Shown here in pieces: positions 1 to 11,763 of a stretch of 64,000 nt of DNA. Below the pieces are notes generated by a model that saw nothing but the letters and a program-made list of their open reading frames with translations, searched no databases and was not told the origin of the DNA. Location: the NCBI GenBank assembly GCA_932294355.1, contig OW028741.1:18848001-18912000 (forward strand). The letters run 5' to 3'. The stretch comes from Aporophyla lueneburgensis. Taxonomy: Eukaryota > Arthropoda > Insecta > Lepidoptera > Noctuidae. The position numbers were made by a program, and so were the translations under genes. The first letter of the stretch is position 1. Every line of letters begins with the position of its first letter.

Positions 1-682
1 CGTTACAATTACTCTTCTGTTAATTCACCACTATTTTGTTATTTGCAACGAAATTTAACAACTGTATAATTTTTTGATATTATAGTCTAGTGTGGTCCTT
101 AAACTATTAAGGACCTTTTAATCAGTAGTTGTTCTACGATTGTCCATACTGCGTTGTACGGTTGTACCTGGCCGTAACTGAATAATTAAATTTGGCCCCT
201 ATCTAATTTGTAAAGATGTATTCGTTGAAATGCCTGAAATTTGGATTATGCATAAATAAATATCTACCTACCTAAATAGAGTTTTTCTTACTATTCAGTA
301 GCATAATAGTACTTAGGCGAATAAATGAGTAGAAAGTAAGTAAGATCTAAATATGCACAGATTTTTAATTTAAGTTTCTTGAGATTAGATTGATTGCAAG
401 CAGGTATCATTCCAATTCAGATATTTGGTAATGATATTAGTCGCCACTAAAGTAAATAAACTACCAAATATCTGACATCCAAATGAGATTACCTACAGTA
501 TTCGCTGATAAGATTGGAAATAGTTATGTAAAACGGATGATAATTACAATAATAATTTAATACAAGTTTATTGTATGATTTATGAAGTGTATGAACTTAT
601 CTTATTTTGACTATTTGAGTGAAAACTATTACACTAAATAGACCGTGACGTAGATGAGTCAAAATTAAGTTTGCCAAAAGAT
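1..682. other. AT-rich stretch without a gene
   Basis: No coding region or RNA gene is seen. The one structured item is a small foldback: 13-bp perfect inverted arms at 418-430 and 462-474 (cagatatttggta and its complement) around a 31-base spacer. It could be a relic of a small foldback element or chance. Confidence 0.5.
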
Positions 683-770
683 TCCTTCGAGCCGGATTTG
701 AACCAGCGACCTATGGATATCAGTGTCGGTACTCTACAGTCCACCGCTCTACCAACTGAGCTATCGAAGG
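683..770 (-). tRNA. tRNA-Tyr (GTA) with a 15-base intron
   Basis: On the minus strand the sequence folds as a complete tRNA. The 7-bp acceptor stem (CCTTCGA with TCGAAGG) is followed by discriminator A at position 683. The D arm contains the A box (TAGCTCAGTTGG) and the T arm contains the B box (GGTTCAAATCC). The anticodon GTA is the complement of 735-737. A 15-base insert at 719-733 sits one base 3' of the anticodon, the canonical place for nuclear tRNA introns, and tRNA-Tyr genes of animals commonly carry one. Removing it leaves 73 bases, the expected mature length without CCA. It is transcribed by RNA polymerase III from its internal boxes. It stands alone, with no other tRNA nearby. The intact stems and boxes suggest a functional gene, not a SINE head. 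Confidence 0.95.
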
Positions 771-1052
771 CACAACTTTCTACTTCAAATTGAATACTTC
801 ATGGTGAGCGCACGAGCAAATGTAAAGTATGTTGTAACGTGATTGTGTAACTTATCCACTGCGTATTAGTTGCTTGCTGCTTATCGTTTTGGAAGGCCGC
901 ACATGTCAGCAACATAATTTTGTCAGATGAGAAATGGGTAAAGAGAACTACCGATTGGGTCAAAAATAAACGCACGACGCAATAGCGGGACGAGTTTGCG
1001 GAGTTTGACTCCAACCAAACGTACTAATCAACCGTAACAAAATACAAATTTG

Positions 1053-1485
1053 TGTGGAAAAACTTTTTAACAAAAAATTAAACCGCCAAAAAACTGAAAA
1101 GCAAAAAATAATAAAATTTGTTAAAAAGTTTTTACTTTATAATTTTTTGTGACTTTAATGTACTCATAATACTTGGCAAGGTATACCCTATCCAACAAAA
1201 AAAGAATTATCAAAATTGGACTACTGTGTATAATGCGTGGTTATATATTACAATCAGTGAGTGAACAATCAATCATCCCCTGTTTTCCGACCCTTAGGGT
1301 TCGATTTTGTTTTCCAAATTTATATGGGACCACCTTGGGAGTATACCCTTTCCAATAGAAGAAGAATTGTCACAATCGGATCACTATGTAAAAAGTTATG
1401 CATGGTCATACATAAAAAAAAAAAACATATACGCGTCGAATTGAGAACCTCCTCCGCTTTTTTTCGTCGGTTGAAAATTAAGAGG
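1053..1485 (+). repeat. Tandem-unit/hairpin element, copy 1
   Basis: From left to right there is a foldback (aaaaactttttaacaaa near 1055 and its complement near 1118), a linker, about two diverged units of a ~165-base repeat (each with a version of the attgtcacaatcggatc / ccaccttgggagtat segments), and a boundary reading gagaacctcctccg near 1443. The same parts occur in the opposite orientation at 56958-57815, where three to four units are present. The shared order of parts makes this a defined mobile element and not random similarity. The ORFs inside it are shadows. The class is unknown; the GGAGGAGGTT end resembles a common lepidopteran repeat terminus. Confidence 0.65.
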
Positions 1486-1800
1486 GAGGTGTTTGCCCTG
1501 TGTGACAATACAGGACAGTTAGATAGAAAAAAATACGACTTAACAATAGGTACTTGCATAAACTAACGCTTTCTCCTCGGGGGTAGGCATAAACTACAGA
1601 ACGCCACCTGCTACGATCGTTTCATATACTTTGTTTGCGTCAATGTTTGATGTTTGTTTTTGCGTGAATGTCCTAGTATTCAGCCGAAGTTTTCAGCGAT
1701 AATAGATTGTTAAATATTTTCTGTCGAACTTTTGCTAGCAGGACAGAACAAAACACAACGAACGAATAACAACAAACGGAATAACGATAGCTCAGGACTT
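1486..1800. other. No gene seen
   Basis: AT-rich sequence with no supported coding region or RNA. It may include diverged flank of the repeat that begins near 1801. Confidence 0.4.
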
Positions 1801-1912
1801 ATTAACCAGTCAATTACCGTAATTACAGACACAATTAAAAAACCATTGTGTCGATACCAAATGTGGTATCTCAGGGACTTAGAGGTTAAAACGCATTGGA
1901 TTTATGTGGTTC
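1801..1912. repeat. Dispersed ~110-base block shared with 48661-48775
   Basis: About 90 bases are nearly identical to 48661-48755, including caattaccgtaattacagac and the self-complementary taccaaatgtggta. The second copy lies inside a 1.1-kb TIR element, so this one is probably a fragment of the same or a related transposon. Both strands are open across the block in both copies, but the few substitutions are mostly non-synonymous in the plus frame, so I do not call it coding. Confidence 0.6.
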
Positions 1913-2151
1913 AAAGAATAATTTCTCTTTGCGGGAGTTTTAGGGTTTTGGCTAAGTATCAGACATTAACACGTTAAACAAAAACTTTTTACCCCTATCA
2001 ACGAAAATTACGCGGACGGAGGAGTATGAAATTTGGCATAATTAAAGTTTATTTGGAGAAAGAGTGCATAAAGCTAATATTTTTATAATTAATTAAAAAT
2101 TCAATAGATTAATTGTACATTATAAATACATTAAGTTTCAATTAACTATAA

Positions 2152-2210
2152 TCGAATTTCAACCATTGTGCGACCACTATGTGTAAAAAGACGTGATCGA
2201 TCATGATTAT
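2152..2210 (+). repeat. 5' fragment of the 5S-like SINE family
   Basis: This resembles the first ~55 bases of the SINE copy at 26523 (cgaatttcaacca, then gcgaccact / gcgatcact, then cgatcat / cgatcag). It stops before the 5S-like boxes, so it is a truncated fragment. Confidence 0.45.
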
Positions 2211-3330
2211 GTTGATTGTGGGTCTGCTGAACAGGAATGGTAATTTTTTCTCGCTGATGTAGGGATACTTACGGAATGAATTATGCAGCTAGGAATACTA
2301 ACGTTCAACATTCTCGTAGAATCGAGGCTTTTCTGTACCTATACATTTAATGGGTCACTGAATTCGTTAAGTAACCAACTAAAAGACGGGTTACGCTCCT
2401 TCAATTCGATTACGGAATAGGGTTTACCAAAGTCTTATTCAAATGGAAGGCGAAGTGGGAATGTTTGTAAGTTCTAATTACGGGCTGCCAACTTCAACCG
2501 TACAATTAACCCGAGGAAGTACGACCAGTAAATAAGGCATTATTTTTGATTTACAGCGACGCTTTCGTTGCAATTCAACAAATCGAATCAACAACGTTTT
2601 TAGGAAAATTGATGACAGGCGAAATTGGATTTGCTTGTTTGCGTAGCGCTGCAAGGAAAATTTAATAGGAGAAAATCGTTGAGAGCAAAGCAACTAAGAT
2701 TAGGAAATCAAGAAGTCCGAATGAGATTTGGCCGGGCCTGTCAGTTTACTTACTTGACAATGGCGTGGCAATGTGGCATCGGAGTCGTTATGCGTTCGTG
2801 TATTGTCCTAGTTTCCTGATCGACTGTTAATTGGCCGGTTCCACGAGTCTACGAGCAATTTGCCTGAAAGCGTTTGCCCGGCAATGTGACAAGTTATTGC
2901 TCATACCGTAATGAAAGTTGGTGCCGGTGCGCCCGCGCCCTCCGCTGACCAATGATTAACGTTCCTGCTAATGGGAATGTTCACCACCCGTTTTATTTAA
3001 TTAATGAATGTCATCCGGCATAGGCTCTCGAATGGACAACGTTTAATACGTCGCTTCTATTAGTTCGCTTACGCAAACTTATTTGATGCAATCATCAATT
3101 CAGGGAAGTGATAAGTAAATTTGTTACCCATTTTATGAAAGACTGATCAAATCTCTGAATACATAATCAATGTCAAATCTGAAAGCGATTGGATGTTTAT
3201 TTTCTCCAACCTCATTTGATTGTTTGTAGGAAATATATAGCCAATCAAAGCTAGCCTCATTCAAGAACTAAGCCTAAATAAATCTTTTATAAAGCGTAAA
3301 TGATGTCAGAAAGCATTTTATACTGTTAAA
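2211..3330. other. Apparently single-copy DNA with a GC-richer pocket at 2690-3060
   Basis: No ORF of gene quality is seen. About 2690-3060 is clearly richer in G and C than its surroundings and shows no similarity to the repeats recognised in this window. Such pockets in AT-rich insect DNA are often regulatory or unannotated exons. I cannot tell which. Confidence 0.35.
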
Positions 3331-3334
3331 TACT

Positions 3335-3738
3335 ATATCTATACTAATATTATAAAGAGGAAATGTTTTTATTTTTGTTTGTTTGTTTGTTTGTAATGGA
3401 TAAACTCAAAAACCACTAGACCGATTTTAAAAATTCTTTCACCATTAGAAAGCTACATTATCTGCAAGTATCATAGGCTATATTTTATTTAAAACAAATA
3501 GGGGTCCGTAAGATATTTGGGTTTTTCGGACCCAAGGTGTAAAAAATCATCCTTATTAATATGTCTTCGAAGTACCAGGTTGTCATAACTTGGTAGGAGC
3601 TCACCTAACATGGGTGTGTGATAGCTAGAAAACGCTTTATGTCTTCGAAGTACCAGGTTGGCATAACTTGGTAGGAGCTCACCTAACATGGGTTTTATTG
3701 ATTCTGAGGCGGTACGAAGTTCGCTGGGTCAGCTAGTT
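3335..3738 (-). repeat. SINE/LINE 3'-end repeat with internal duplication
   Basis: Oriented on the minus strand, it starts near 3738 with actagctgacccagcgaact, a head I recognise from many lepidopteran repeats, and ends with a (GTTT)n-rich tail and a ttataatattagta terminus near 3335. Inside, a ~54-base segment (cttcgaagtaccaggttg to cacctaacatgggt) is present twice, at about 3560-3613 and 3640-3693. The short ORF here is produced by the duplication and is not a gene. Confidence 0.6.
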
Positions 3739-5328
3739 GAAGATAAAACGGCTTGGGATTGAGCTGCTCTATTAAATGTACACTGTCATGTAATATTTTA
3801 ATTTTGCTATTTTACTCTTTTTTATTTTATTATATATGACATGAATATTAAGTGTATGATTACTTTGATTATTGAGAATTTGAGGACTATGTGGGTCATT
3901 GATTCACTTTTGACTATGGTCAAATCGTTGAGCTCCTTAAGTTCCGAGTTGAGCTGCACGATTAGTGACAAATGCTTGCACTGACTGGACAGGTCCACTC
4001 AATCTGTTTGGTTCATTCTTCAAATGACCATCAGTCACCAATCTACATGGTCTTCGGCCTTTCTTCTCAGAGTAGTCAGTTAGGAAACGCCGACGTCATC
4101 TAGTTTAAAAAAATATCACTGTCATGTAAAAGTGTTTGTACAAAAATATTTACAGAAAGAAATCATTTATGATTTAAAAGTTGAGGATCAAAAAAACCAA
4201 TGAGAGATATGTTGAGATTTTTAAATAAAACAAACTAGTTTCATTTGATATTGTAATGTGGAAGCAGAGTTTTAGCACAGTTCGTACATACAGCAGCAGA
4301 GAGAACAGGCAGAGCGGTGACACCAGTGTTGCCACGCACACAGTAATAATATTAGGCTATGACATAGTGTTATACAGCCATATCAGGCGGGGTGTACACA
4401 ATTTTAAAATAAGAAATTACAACAATATTATTAGAATACTTTAACAAGATGATTTACATTCATACAACTTTTAAATGCCTTTTCACTCATATACGAGCAG
4501 CTACAAAAAGAATACTAAAATGAGTAAGTTTGTGGCTACAGATAACCAGAAGTAACGTGTTAAGTTTATACGTCTACGCATATCACTTTGATCGTTTTAT
4601 GAGGCCAGTAGGTTTCTAAATGGTGCTTACCAACCTACCTTTGCTGTTAAGTGAGGTTACCTAAGCCTACATAACCTGGTTCTAAGTAGTTAATTTTAGA
4701 AGTCTGTGGACGTGATAATATTACATCTACATATATGTAGGTAAGCTAAGCCTACCGAACTATGCTGGCGATGACCTTTAGATTCGATCAATTAGGTAGG
4801 TACAGTTGATTAAAGGATTAAATTCGTTTATTCAGAGAATGTGTTTTGCCTAAACTATCGCTTGTGCAACACAATAAGGGTTTGCTGTGGGGATTTCCTC
4901 TTATTTTCAGACCACAGGAAAGCAGAATTCAAAACGACTTCGGAAATACGAAAACGAACATCGAAAAGTTTTTGTGAATTTGAGTGTTGTTATCGGAATC
5001 GTCAAGGGCTATGCTTTTATACCTATGTTTACCTATTACCTATGCTTTTATTCCTGTAGGCTGAACAAGGCAGAGCAGTGCTGTGGGTACTTACAACCTC
5101 ATTTAACCAGAATTCGGCCACATCTCTACATAGTATAAAACAGTCGCTTCCCGCGTCTTTATGCTTAGAACTTTTAAACTCCGTAACAGATTTTAATACG
5201 GTTTTCGTCAATAGACATGGCGATCCAAGGTTTATATGTTGAATACGCGGGTGGAGCTGCTGGCAAAAGCTAGTTCATCATATAACCCTTTACTTTCTCG
5301 ACTGTGGTCAATGTACATCTTAACATAG
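3739..5328. other. AT-rich stretch, no gene recognised
   Basis: Several ORFs of 60-83 codons occur but none has a recognisable motif, a splice context or a base bias. A short repeat end (ggcaaaagctagtt) lies at about 5262-5275. Confidence 0.4.
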
Positions 5329-5912
5329 AAAAACCGGCCAAGTGCGAGTCGGACTCGCGCACCGAGTATTCGGTACAAACGGTTTATGTTTATGAAATTA
5401 AATGTTTTTTTTTTTTAATTTTTATATTTGACGTGATTGAAATAAAGGTAAATTGCGGTTTACGATCTCGTTCAAACCAATTTTCGGTGGAAGTTTACAT
5501 GGTAAATTTACATCATATATTTTTTTTAGTTTTATCATTCTCTTATTTTAGAAGTTACGGGGGGGGGGGGGGGGGATTCATTTTACTACTTTGGAAGTGG
5601 CTCTCGCGCAAACTATTCAGTTTAGAAAAAAATGATATTAGAAACCTCAATACCCTTTTTGAAGACCTATCCATAAATACCCAACACGTCGGTAAAATTA
5701 GTTTGAGTTCTAAGTATGAAGAACCCCAAAATTTATTGTTTTTTTTTCTACTTTTGTGTGAAAATCTTAATGTGGTTCACAGAATACATCTACTTACCAA
5801 GTTTCAACAGCATAGCTCTGATAGTTTCGGCAAAAGTGGCTGTGACATACGGACGGACAGAAAAACAGACAGACAGACATGACGAATCCATAATGGTTCC
5901 GTTTTTTGATGA
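5329..5912 (-). mobile_element. Non-autonomous dispersed element 'ACCGGCCAAGTGCGAG', copy 1
   Basis: It begins at 5331 with aaaccggccaagtgcgagtc and ends near 5910 with a CTGT-rich tract and cggaacc (minus-strand sense). The copy at 38183-38850 has the same two ends and the same interior in the opposite orientation. The ends are not simple inverted repeats of each other in these copies, so the class is uncertain. I know this as a very common lepidopteran repeat. A run of 17 G at 5559-5575 lies inside. The 192-codon ORF across it is a by-product of low stop density, not a protein gene. Confidence 0.75.
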
Positions 5913-5917
5913 AATCA

Positions 5918-6032
5918 TCAAATGACGTCTCCCGACTTACTAAATAAAACCCACCCGTGGTCCTTCAGTTGCCCATGTGCCAGGGTCACGGTATCTCTTT
6001 CGAACACATCTCGTCACCCTGGCGGGAGATCC
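5918..6032 (-). repeat. SINE-B, truncated copy
   Basis: It matches the 3' two-thirds of the SINE at 34922-35257 on the opposite strand, with the shared segments gtgccagggtcacggtatct and cacccgtg. It abuts the element ending near 5912. It lacks the GC-rich head and a clear A tail. Confidence 0.65.
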
Positions 6033-7049
6033 TATATCTTGAATGGTAGATTATAATTACTCCATTAAATAGCCTAATATTAGATAAATAATAATCTATA
6101 TATCTATAAGCCTAATAATAAGATTTCCAATAACGTTAATAAACAGAAAAATCTAAACGCAGTAGATTTAGGGAGGCATAATTATAAAACGAGAGGCCTG
6201 CTCGCCGGAGGGGATAATTTGCGAGACCCGAGGGCTTTGATGTTCAGCGGCCTTGGAATAGCATGCGGCGAAGCGTGAGCCTCGTCGCCAGCCACGGACT
6301 CTTCATCCAAGAACTTGACCTTTATTTATTCGCCTCATATGTTCCAGAAATATTTTTGTAAAATTATTGAACTATATTTTCAGTTTGACGTTTATTTAAT
6401 TTAAATCAAATCTCTTGCGGATTTACCAAAAATAGATTTTCTTTCAAAAGGAAGCGGACATTTTGGGTATATAAAATATTTTTTGGAAACGATTAAAATA
6501 AAATAATCATCATTTTCGTTCTTGAAATTCATGTCGGCTTTCAAGTATACTTGTAAGCTACATACTTCTTACTGTCCAATACAGATCTTGTCGATATTTT
6601 ACACGCAAATAACACCAATGAAACATTTAGTAAGTAGAATAATCGACATCGCTGATTGTAATTGGCTGGATATGCTGAAACAAAATTACTGTAACACCTT
6701 ATATACCATATTCTAGCAAATAGATATTTTTTATTTGAATATAAAAGGCAACCTGACATGTAAATTGTAAAAAATTGCAGACTTTTTTTTTATTTGTGAG
6801 TCACTTTATCTCATCTACATTATCAAAAGAAATCACGACTGAACCAATCAAAAATCAAAAATTACCTACCTACATAATTGGTCACCGTACCCAACGTAGG
6901 TCGGTATCCCCGTAGCGAGTGCTACGCCACTGTAGCGAGGCGCTACGTAACCACTTGGTGTCATAATGACAACGCGAGAGCTTCGTTAGCGCCGTGAAAG
7001 CACCTCTAACCGATGACGTCATTGGAAAACGAGCCAAAACCTGCTTGAT
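6033..7049. other. No gene; GC-rich pocket at 6180-6310
   Basis: About 6180-6310 is GC-rich, non-repetitive within the window and without an ORF. About 6895-6955 contains two copies of a gtagcgag-gctacg inverted motif. The rest is AT-rich. Confidence 0.35.
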
Positions 7050-7077
7050 AAATGTGTTAATTATAATTAACACATTT
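7050..7077. repeat. Perfect 28-base palindrome
   Basis: The 14 bases aaatgtgttaatta are followed immediately by their exact reverse complement. There is no spacer, no ORF and no adjacent repeat end that would explain it. Confidence 0.85.
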
Positions 7078-7442
7078 ACGCCTTAATTACATTCAGTGGC
7101 GTAGCTAATCCTAAAGCGTTGCAGTATAAAAAATTGTTGGAGACCCTTTTTACCTGGCTGCGATGAAGCTCCAAAGAAGGGTGTTGTTTCTCTAATATAA
7201 TTGCATACTGACTTGAAAGGTAAAGCTATCATTGTGATCTTGCTAAAAGACTGCAAGGACGAAAAAAGCGAAGTCAAAATTTAATTTAAACACACTGACA
7301 AAGTACAGTACAGTTAAATATACGAAATAGGTTCGATTTTGCTGTATTCTTTTATCAGTAAATGCGTGAAAACTGCACCCTAATTGCGTAACACACTATC
7401 CATTAGTATCTGAATAGTGTTCCTAATCCATCGCCTCTACTG

Positions 7443-8100
7443 TTAAGTCAAAGTAAATTTATTTGCCCAAACATGTGTACACATCCAGAAATTACAACGT
7501 GCATGCAGGATAACATAAAAGAAAATATAAGTTCAGACATGTTTGCCACATATTATGGCGTGCAAATATTAATTATAATCAGATTGTTAATCATTTAGGT
7601 AGTCCAGTCAATATCATTAATTTACCTTGAATTTAGCAAACTGTAAGAAATTATGAATGTCAACAATAAAAATCAAAATAAAAAATAATAAAAAATCTAT
7701 GTCAAAATACATGGTTCTGTCAGAAATTCATTAATATTATAATACGCTTTATCGGCTAGAAATGACTTAAGTTGTTTTTTCAATTGTAAATTATTAAGCT
7801 CCCTCCAAATCTTCGGTAATTTATTATAAATTATGGGAGCCATGCAAAAAACACTTTTGCGCATAAGTGCCAGCAGTCCTACTACTATGCAGACAGAGCT
7901 GACTTTGATCACGCCTATTTCTGGGAAATTTATCTGCCATTCGCGAAAATAAATGATTATTATTTCTAACAAATATTACTGACTCCAGAATATAAAGAGA
8001 TGCCAATGTCAATATTTTATAGCGTATGAAACAAAAAAAACTGTTCGGTAAATTAGTTTTCATCCCACCATCTCGGAAAGAGTATTTTTAATCTTCAATA
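7443..8100 (-). pseudogene. Non-LTR retrotransposon (LINE) C-terminal remnant
   Basis: On the minus strand two overlapping frames, 8063-7824 and 7972-7697, together read as the tail of a LINE reverse-transcriptase protein downstream of the catalytic domain. Recognisable pieces are YKILTLASLYILE and CLHSSRTA in the first frame, and NKLPKIWRELNNLQLKKQL in the second. The pattern NKLP...LKKxLKxFL is a hallmark of the end of insect Jockey/CR1/RTE-like ORF2 products. A frame break between about 7850 and 7900 makes it non-functional. On the minus strand an AATAAA lies near 7455, consistent with the element's 3' end. Only the last ~120 codons are present, a 5' truncation usual for LINEs. The exact clade cannot be set from this much sequence. 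Confidence 0.75.
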
Positions 8101-8572
8101 TCTGAGTGGAAAAGCCGTTTTTATTCTCTAGAGGATAAAGTAAATTGAATTTAGAACATCGTGTGCACTAAGTTTGTAAATTCAAAACATCATTAAACCT
8201 ATTTACTTCTACCTCCATGGTGCCGAATTTATCATACAACCTTTTTCTAATTTGTTAAAAACTCAGACTCGGAACCTTATTGGTGTACTTTTTTTAATTT
8301 ACTTTGCGCGCCCCATTTTCTTTTCACGTCACTAACAAAAATATTACACTCTACTTAGACAGCTGTAGCAACTTTACTTTCAATTTTTCTTAATTATACC
8401 TAAGTATTATTTGAAATAATTTAAAGATAATTCTGTAATACTTACCTATCACAATGTAGTACCTAATAAATATTAATACCTAAACTGAAATAAAAGTATC
8501 TTGTGATTGTAAATGCTTTTTTTGCATTTAGTCATTTCCTTGCTAAGGTGGGATGAAAAGTTACGTGTTGCA

Positions 8573-8735
8573 CTCGAGTGCAAAGATTTTTCACCTCGTG
8601 CTCTTTTGATTCCCTCGCTAACGCTCAGGATTCTAATTTTGAATCACTCGCTGCGCTCGTGATTCAATTTTAGAATCCTTCGCTTGCTCGGTCATCAAAA
8701 TTGAGCACGCGGTTAAAAAGCAACTTTGCACTCTT
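8573..8735. repeat. Foldback (hairpin) repeat
   Basis: The region folds on itself. The central arms are 8629-8647 and 8659-8677 (18 of 19 bases pair), and weaker pairing extends outward to gtgcaaag at 8577 and ctttgcac at 8724. It looks like a foldback MITE. I recognise the cactcgagtgcaaag and ctcgctgcgctcg motifs as a frequent lepidopteran repeat. Confidence 0.65.
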
Positions 8736-8759
8736 GTTTTACAAATAACTATTGCTCTA

Positions 8760-9340
8760 CAACGTAAATTACGCAATGAATGTTGTTGAACTTTCAATTA
8801 CCCCTCTGGACCGCTCCTCTAACTTGAAGCCTTTGTTAGCCATAAACAAATACCCATAAACGAATTATTCAATTTTCTCATTTTCATTGGGTTTCTAGTC
8901 ATTACAGTTCTCTTGTCGATCAATAAGGTTTGGTGGTTTAGGATATTATATTACAGTTGCATCGGGAGACCCCTGAAGCCCCTAGCTCGGCGGTCCCGTA
9001 TAATTGGTACCTACGTCTGATACGTCGGTAGCATGCCCTAACTGCATAACACACTATTGATAAGAATTTGAAGGATATTGCTTCATATTTTCGAAAAATT
9101 TGCTAAAGAATATAGCTGAACTTTCAAAATGAAATCTATTCCTACTAGACCCCCATTGCTATTTACCCTGAGGGGAAAATACCGAGGGGTAAATATAAAA
9201 GACTAGACTAGATTACAAATTTTAAGAACTGGAAAAATTTTCATCATCTTTAAAAATATTTGTAATGATTTTGCAAAAAAAATATTAAAAATGACTTACA
9301 TATACGTTATGTACACAAGCGACAGATGGCCCTAGTGGTA
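8760..9340. other. No gene seen
   Basis: AT-rich DNA without a supported feature. A short segment, caagcgacagatggccctagt near 9315, resembles the start of the gypsy LTR at 11230 but is too short to call a solo LTR. Confidence 0.35.
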
Positions 9341-9364
9341 ACACGAACTTTATACATTCGTTTT

Positions 9365-9720
9365 AGTTTTCCCGCGGCTTCGCACGTGGTGATGTCGGAA
9401 GTATCCCACGGGAACATACTATATTGGTATAAAAAGTATCCTTTATCCTGACTGACCCAGGTCATGGTAGTACAAAAGTGTGACCGCTATACCGAATTTA
9501 AAATTTCGACTACCTAGGTACTTATTATGTAGTATAGTAATTCTGTCTGTTTGTTACCTTTTTACTTCATGCTTTAACAGCTGACCAGATTTGGATAAAA
9601 GGAATACGGGTAGGCCATGACCTGGGGTGGTTAAGACATAGGATACTTTTTATAACGGTAATGCGTTCTTGTGGGAATATTTCCGACCTCGCAGGCAATA
9701 ACTAGTACAAGCATACATTT
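9365..9720. repeat. Two SINE/LINE-tail fragments facing each other
   Basis: About 9365-9470 (cccgcggcttcgcacgtgg, then gtatcc...actgacccaggtcatg) and about 9590-9715 (ccatgacctgggg, then gaatatttccgacctcgc) are diverged inverted copies of the same family that is present at 21990-22200 and 28436-28706. Confidence 0.6.
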
Positions 9721-11150
9721 CGGTACCAAATCCACGTTTCATAATGAGTTTATCAATACTCAGAGAAATTCCATCATTCGAATATATTACGAAAATCCAA
9801 TACGCATATTACACAAAATAAACCCATTATAATGAATCACTGCATAATAATCCATGTTCGTATATGTTTACAAAGAACAGATCCATTTCACTGTGGCCTC
9901 GAAAATTGACTGATCGCGTGCATAAGGCTGGAACCCCTGACCTTACACTTTCAATGTCAATGTTATCTGATGCGCCTCCACAATGTTTATGAGTTCGAGC
10001 CGTAGCACCACCTTCCGTACTGAAAACTACGTCTTTCCCTTTTATTCGTTTCCAACTTTTTAGCTACATACTAAACCTGAATACAGGAGATCAACGCCAT
10101 GACGGTCCACAAAACTTTTCCAAATATTTTCATGTTTGTAGTTTGCAAATTTAGAACGGTGGGTTTGAGTGAAATGTCCGACGTATTCTGTTAAAATGGA
10201 GTTAAACATTTATAAATATGCTGCAGAAAAAATAACACAGACGAGATGTAAGTAAACGATCAGTGCATATTGATCTTCAGTAGATCCGTGGGTGGACATT
10301 GATCTACCATTCCTATAAACATACAGTTTTTCTGCAGCAAGCAAGCGTTAGGTAAGTATACGATGGTAGTTTTAGTTCTTCCATTTAAGCCAATTATGGA
10401 AACTTGACATTGGTCGGCTGGCAAAACGCTGAGTCAATAGCATTATTATGTTTTCCTTGTTCCCACCCCTAAATGTCAGGTCACCCACCTTTTATTATAT
10501 GTGAAACAAGGTCAGAGTTAATACTGTATGTTTAATGAGAGTTTGTGCCAATGTTGGACAACCTTCCTTATCGTCTTTTGTGTTATTTGAGCAAGTGGCC
10601 TCGGCATCGATCGGGTGCAGCCGGCGGTGAGCCGATACATGCGGAGTCGGCTTCGCCTCGCGCAAAATGCACTGTTGTATGTTTTATTAGTTTAATGCAT
10701 GATGACTTGATGAGTTAAGTTTGGAGTATGCTATGTATGATACCTATAGGTAGTGTAGAAGAAGATCAAAGAGTTGATTGTCGAATGTATAAAGTAATAT
10801 GGTAAGCACGGGAGGATATGCAAAGACGAGAAGAGACGTGCGAAAGAAGAAGAAAAGCAGGATACTGATGAATGGTGAACAAATCACAAATAGATAACCT
10901 AATTATTTACCGACTTGTTCTATATTTTTCGCATAAAAGCTTAAGTACCTGTTGGATGTCTGGGCTGAAAAATTATTGACATGGATATACGATTATTACG
11001 CACGTATAATCACGTATTCGTATTTGGAAATACGAATGCTCGCCTGTCTAGCTAGCTGTCAGCCACACGCTGCCCACGTGAGGTTTCAAGGCTTGCGGTC
11101 GCCACAATATAAATTAGAAAAATATTATTGAATTCCATTTGTACTCGCTT
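9721..11150. other. No gene; GC pocket at 10595-10665
   Basis: AT-rich, with a short GC-rich pocket (10595-10665) that has no ORF. Purine-rich DNA at 10815-10860 may be a LINE relic but is too degraded to assign. Confidence 0.35.
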
Positions 11151-11156
11151 GTTACG

Positions 11157-11193
11157 TTCCGTGTGGTGCCGGACGTAAAGAATAGCACCATCC
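11157..11193 (+). repeat. Left part of a GATGAT-tailed repeat split by the gypsy element
   Basis: It ends with gtaaagaatagcaccatcc, which is the same as the start of the repeat copies at 35340 and 54852. The rest of the unit resumes at 17224, on the other side of the retrotransposon. Confidence 0.7.
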
Positions 11194-11691
11194 TGTAATG
11201 ATTTTGTAAAATAATATTTAAGAATAAAACTGTTTTCAACAAGCGACAGATGTCGCTAGTGATTGCTGGAACTTATTACATCCGTTTTGGTATTCATTTG
11301 TAAAATATCAGTATTAAAATATATATTTGTTTGGTATAATTATTTAAATTATTATTGTTTAAATTAAGAAAGTTTATTTACAGCTAACCATAAGTTCTAA
11401 TGTATATTTCTAAGTCAAGTAATTGTCTGTGCTATTGACTCTGCTGTGATTGGTCGTATAGCCGGCTGAATGTTCACTTCCGTTTAAAGTGGGGACATTC
11501 AGCTGGTAACCGATTTGCGTGGAGAGATTCATTCTATTTTGAAGTGTTGAACCGTAAGGATACTTGATGGAACTGTGCTAATTTTGCTATAAGTTTATTT
11601 ATTAGTTAGTAAGTGATTGTTATTTACTAGATTATTATGAAAGTGAATAAACATTTATTATACTGAACTCGAGGTGTATGATTTCATCACA
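11194..11691 (+). repeat. 5' LTR of the gypsy element
   Basis: This 498-bp repeat begins tgtaatgatt and ends tttcatcaca, with canonical TG...CA ends. By eye I find one difference from the 3' LTR (caagcgaca here, caagccaca there). It contains a self-complementary segment around 11466-11506 (ctgaatgt ... acattcag) and an AATAAA near 11645. I could not assign a primer tRNA: the first TGG after the LTR is at 11700, eight bases in. Confidence 0.95.
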
Positions 11692-11763
11692 TCTCAGAAG
11701 TGGAATTTGCCTACAAAGAAAGCCCACAATAACAGATTTAAGAAATGTTAGGTTATGTATGCC

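Noticed and set aside
5304..5882. 192-codon plus-strand ORF
   Set aside because: It runs through a dispersed element also present at 38183-38850, includes glycine from the G run and low-complexity stretches, and is not open in the other copy.
6895..7094. Possible hAT end (cagtggcgtagc at 7094) pairing with gctacgccactg at 6921
   Set aside because: The two tips point the wrong way to bound one element, and no 8-bp duplication is found.
9311..9345. Possible solo-LTR fragment of the gypsy family
   Set aside because: Only ~25 bases resemble the LTR start and nothing further aligns.
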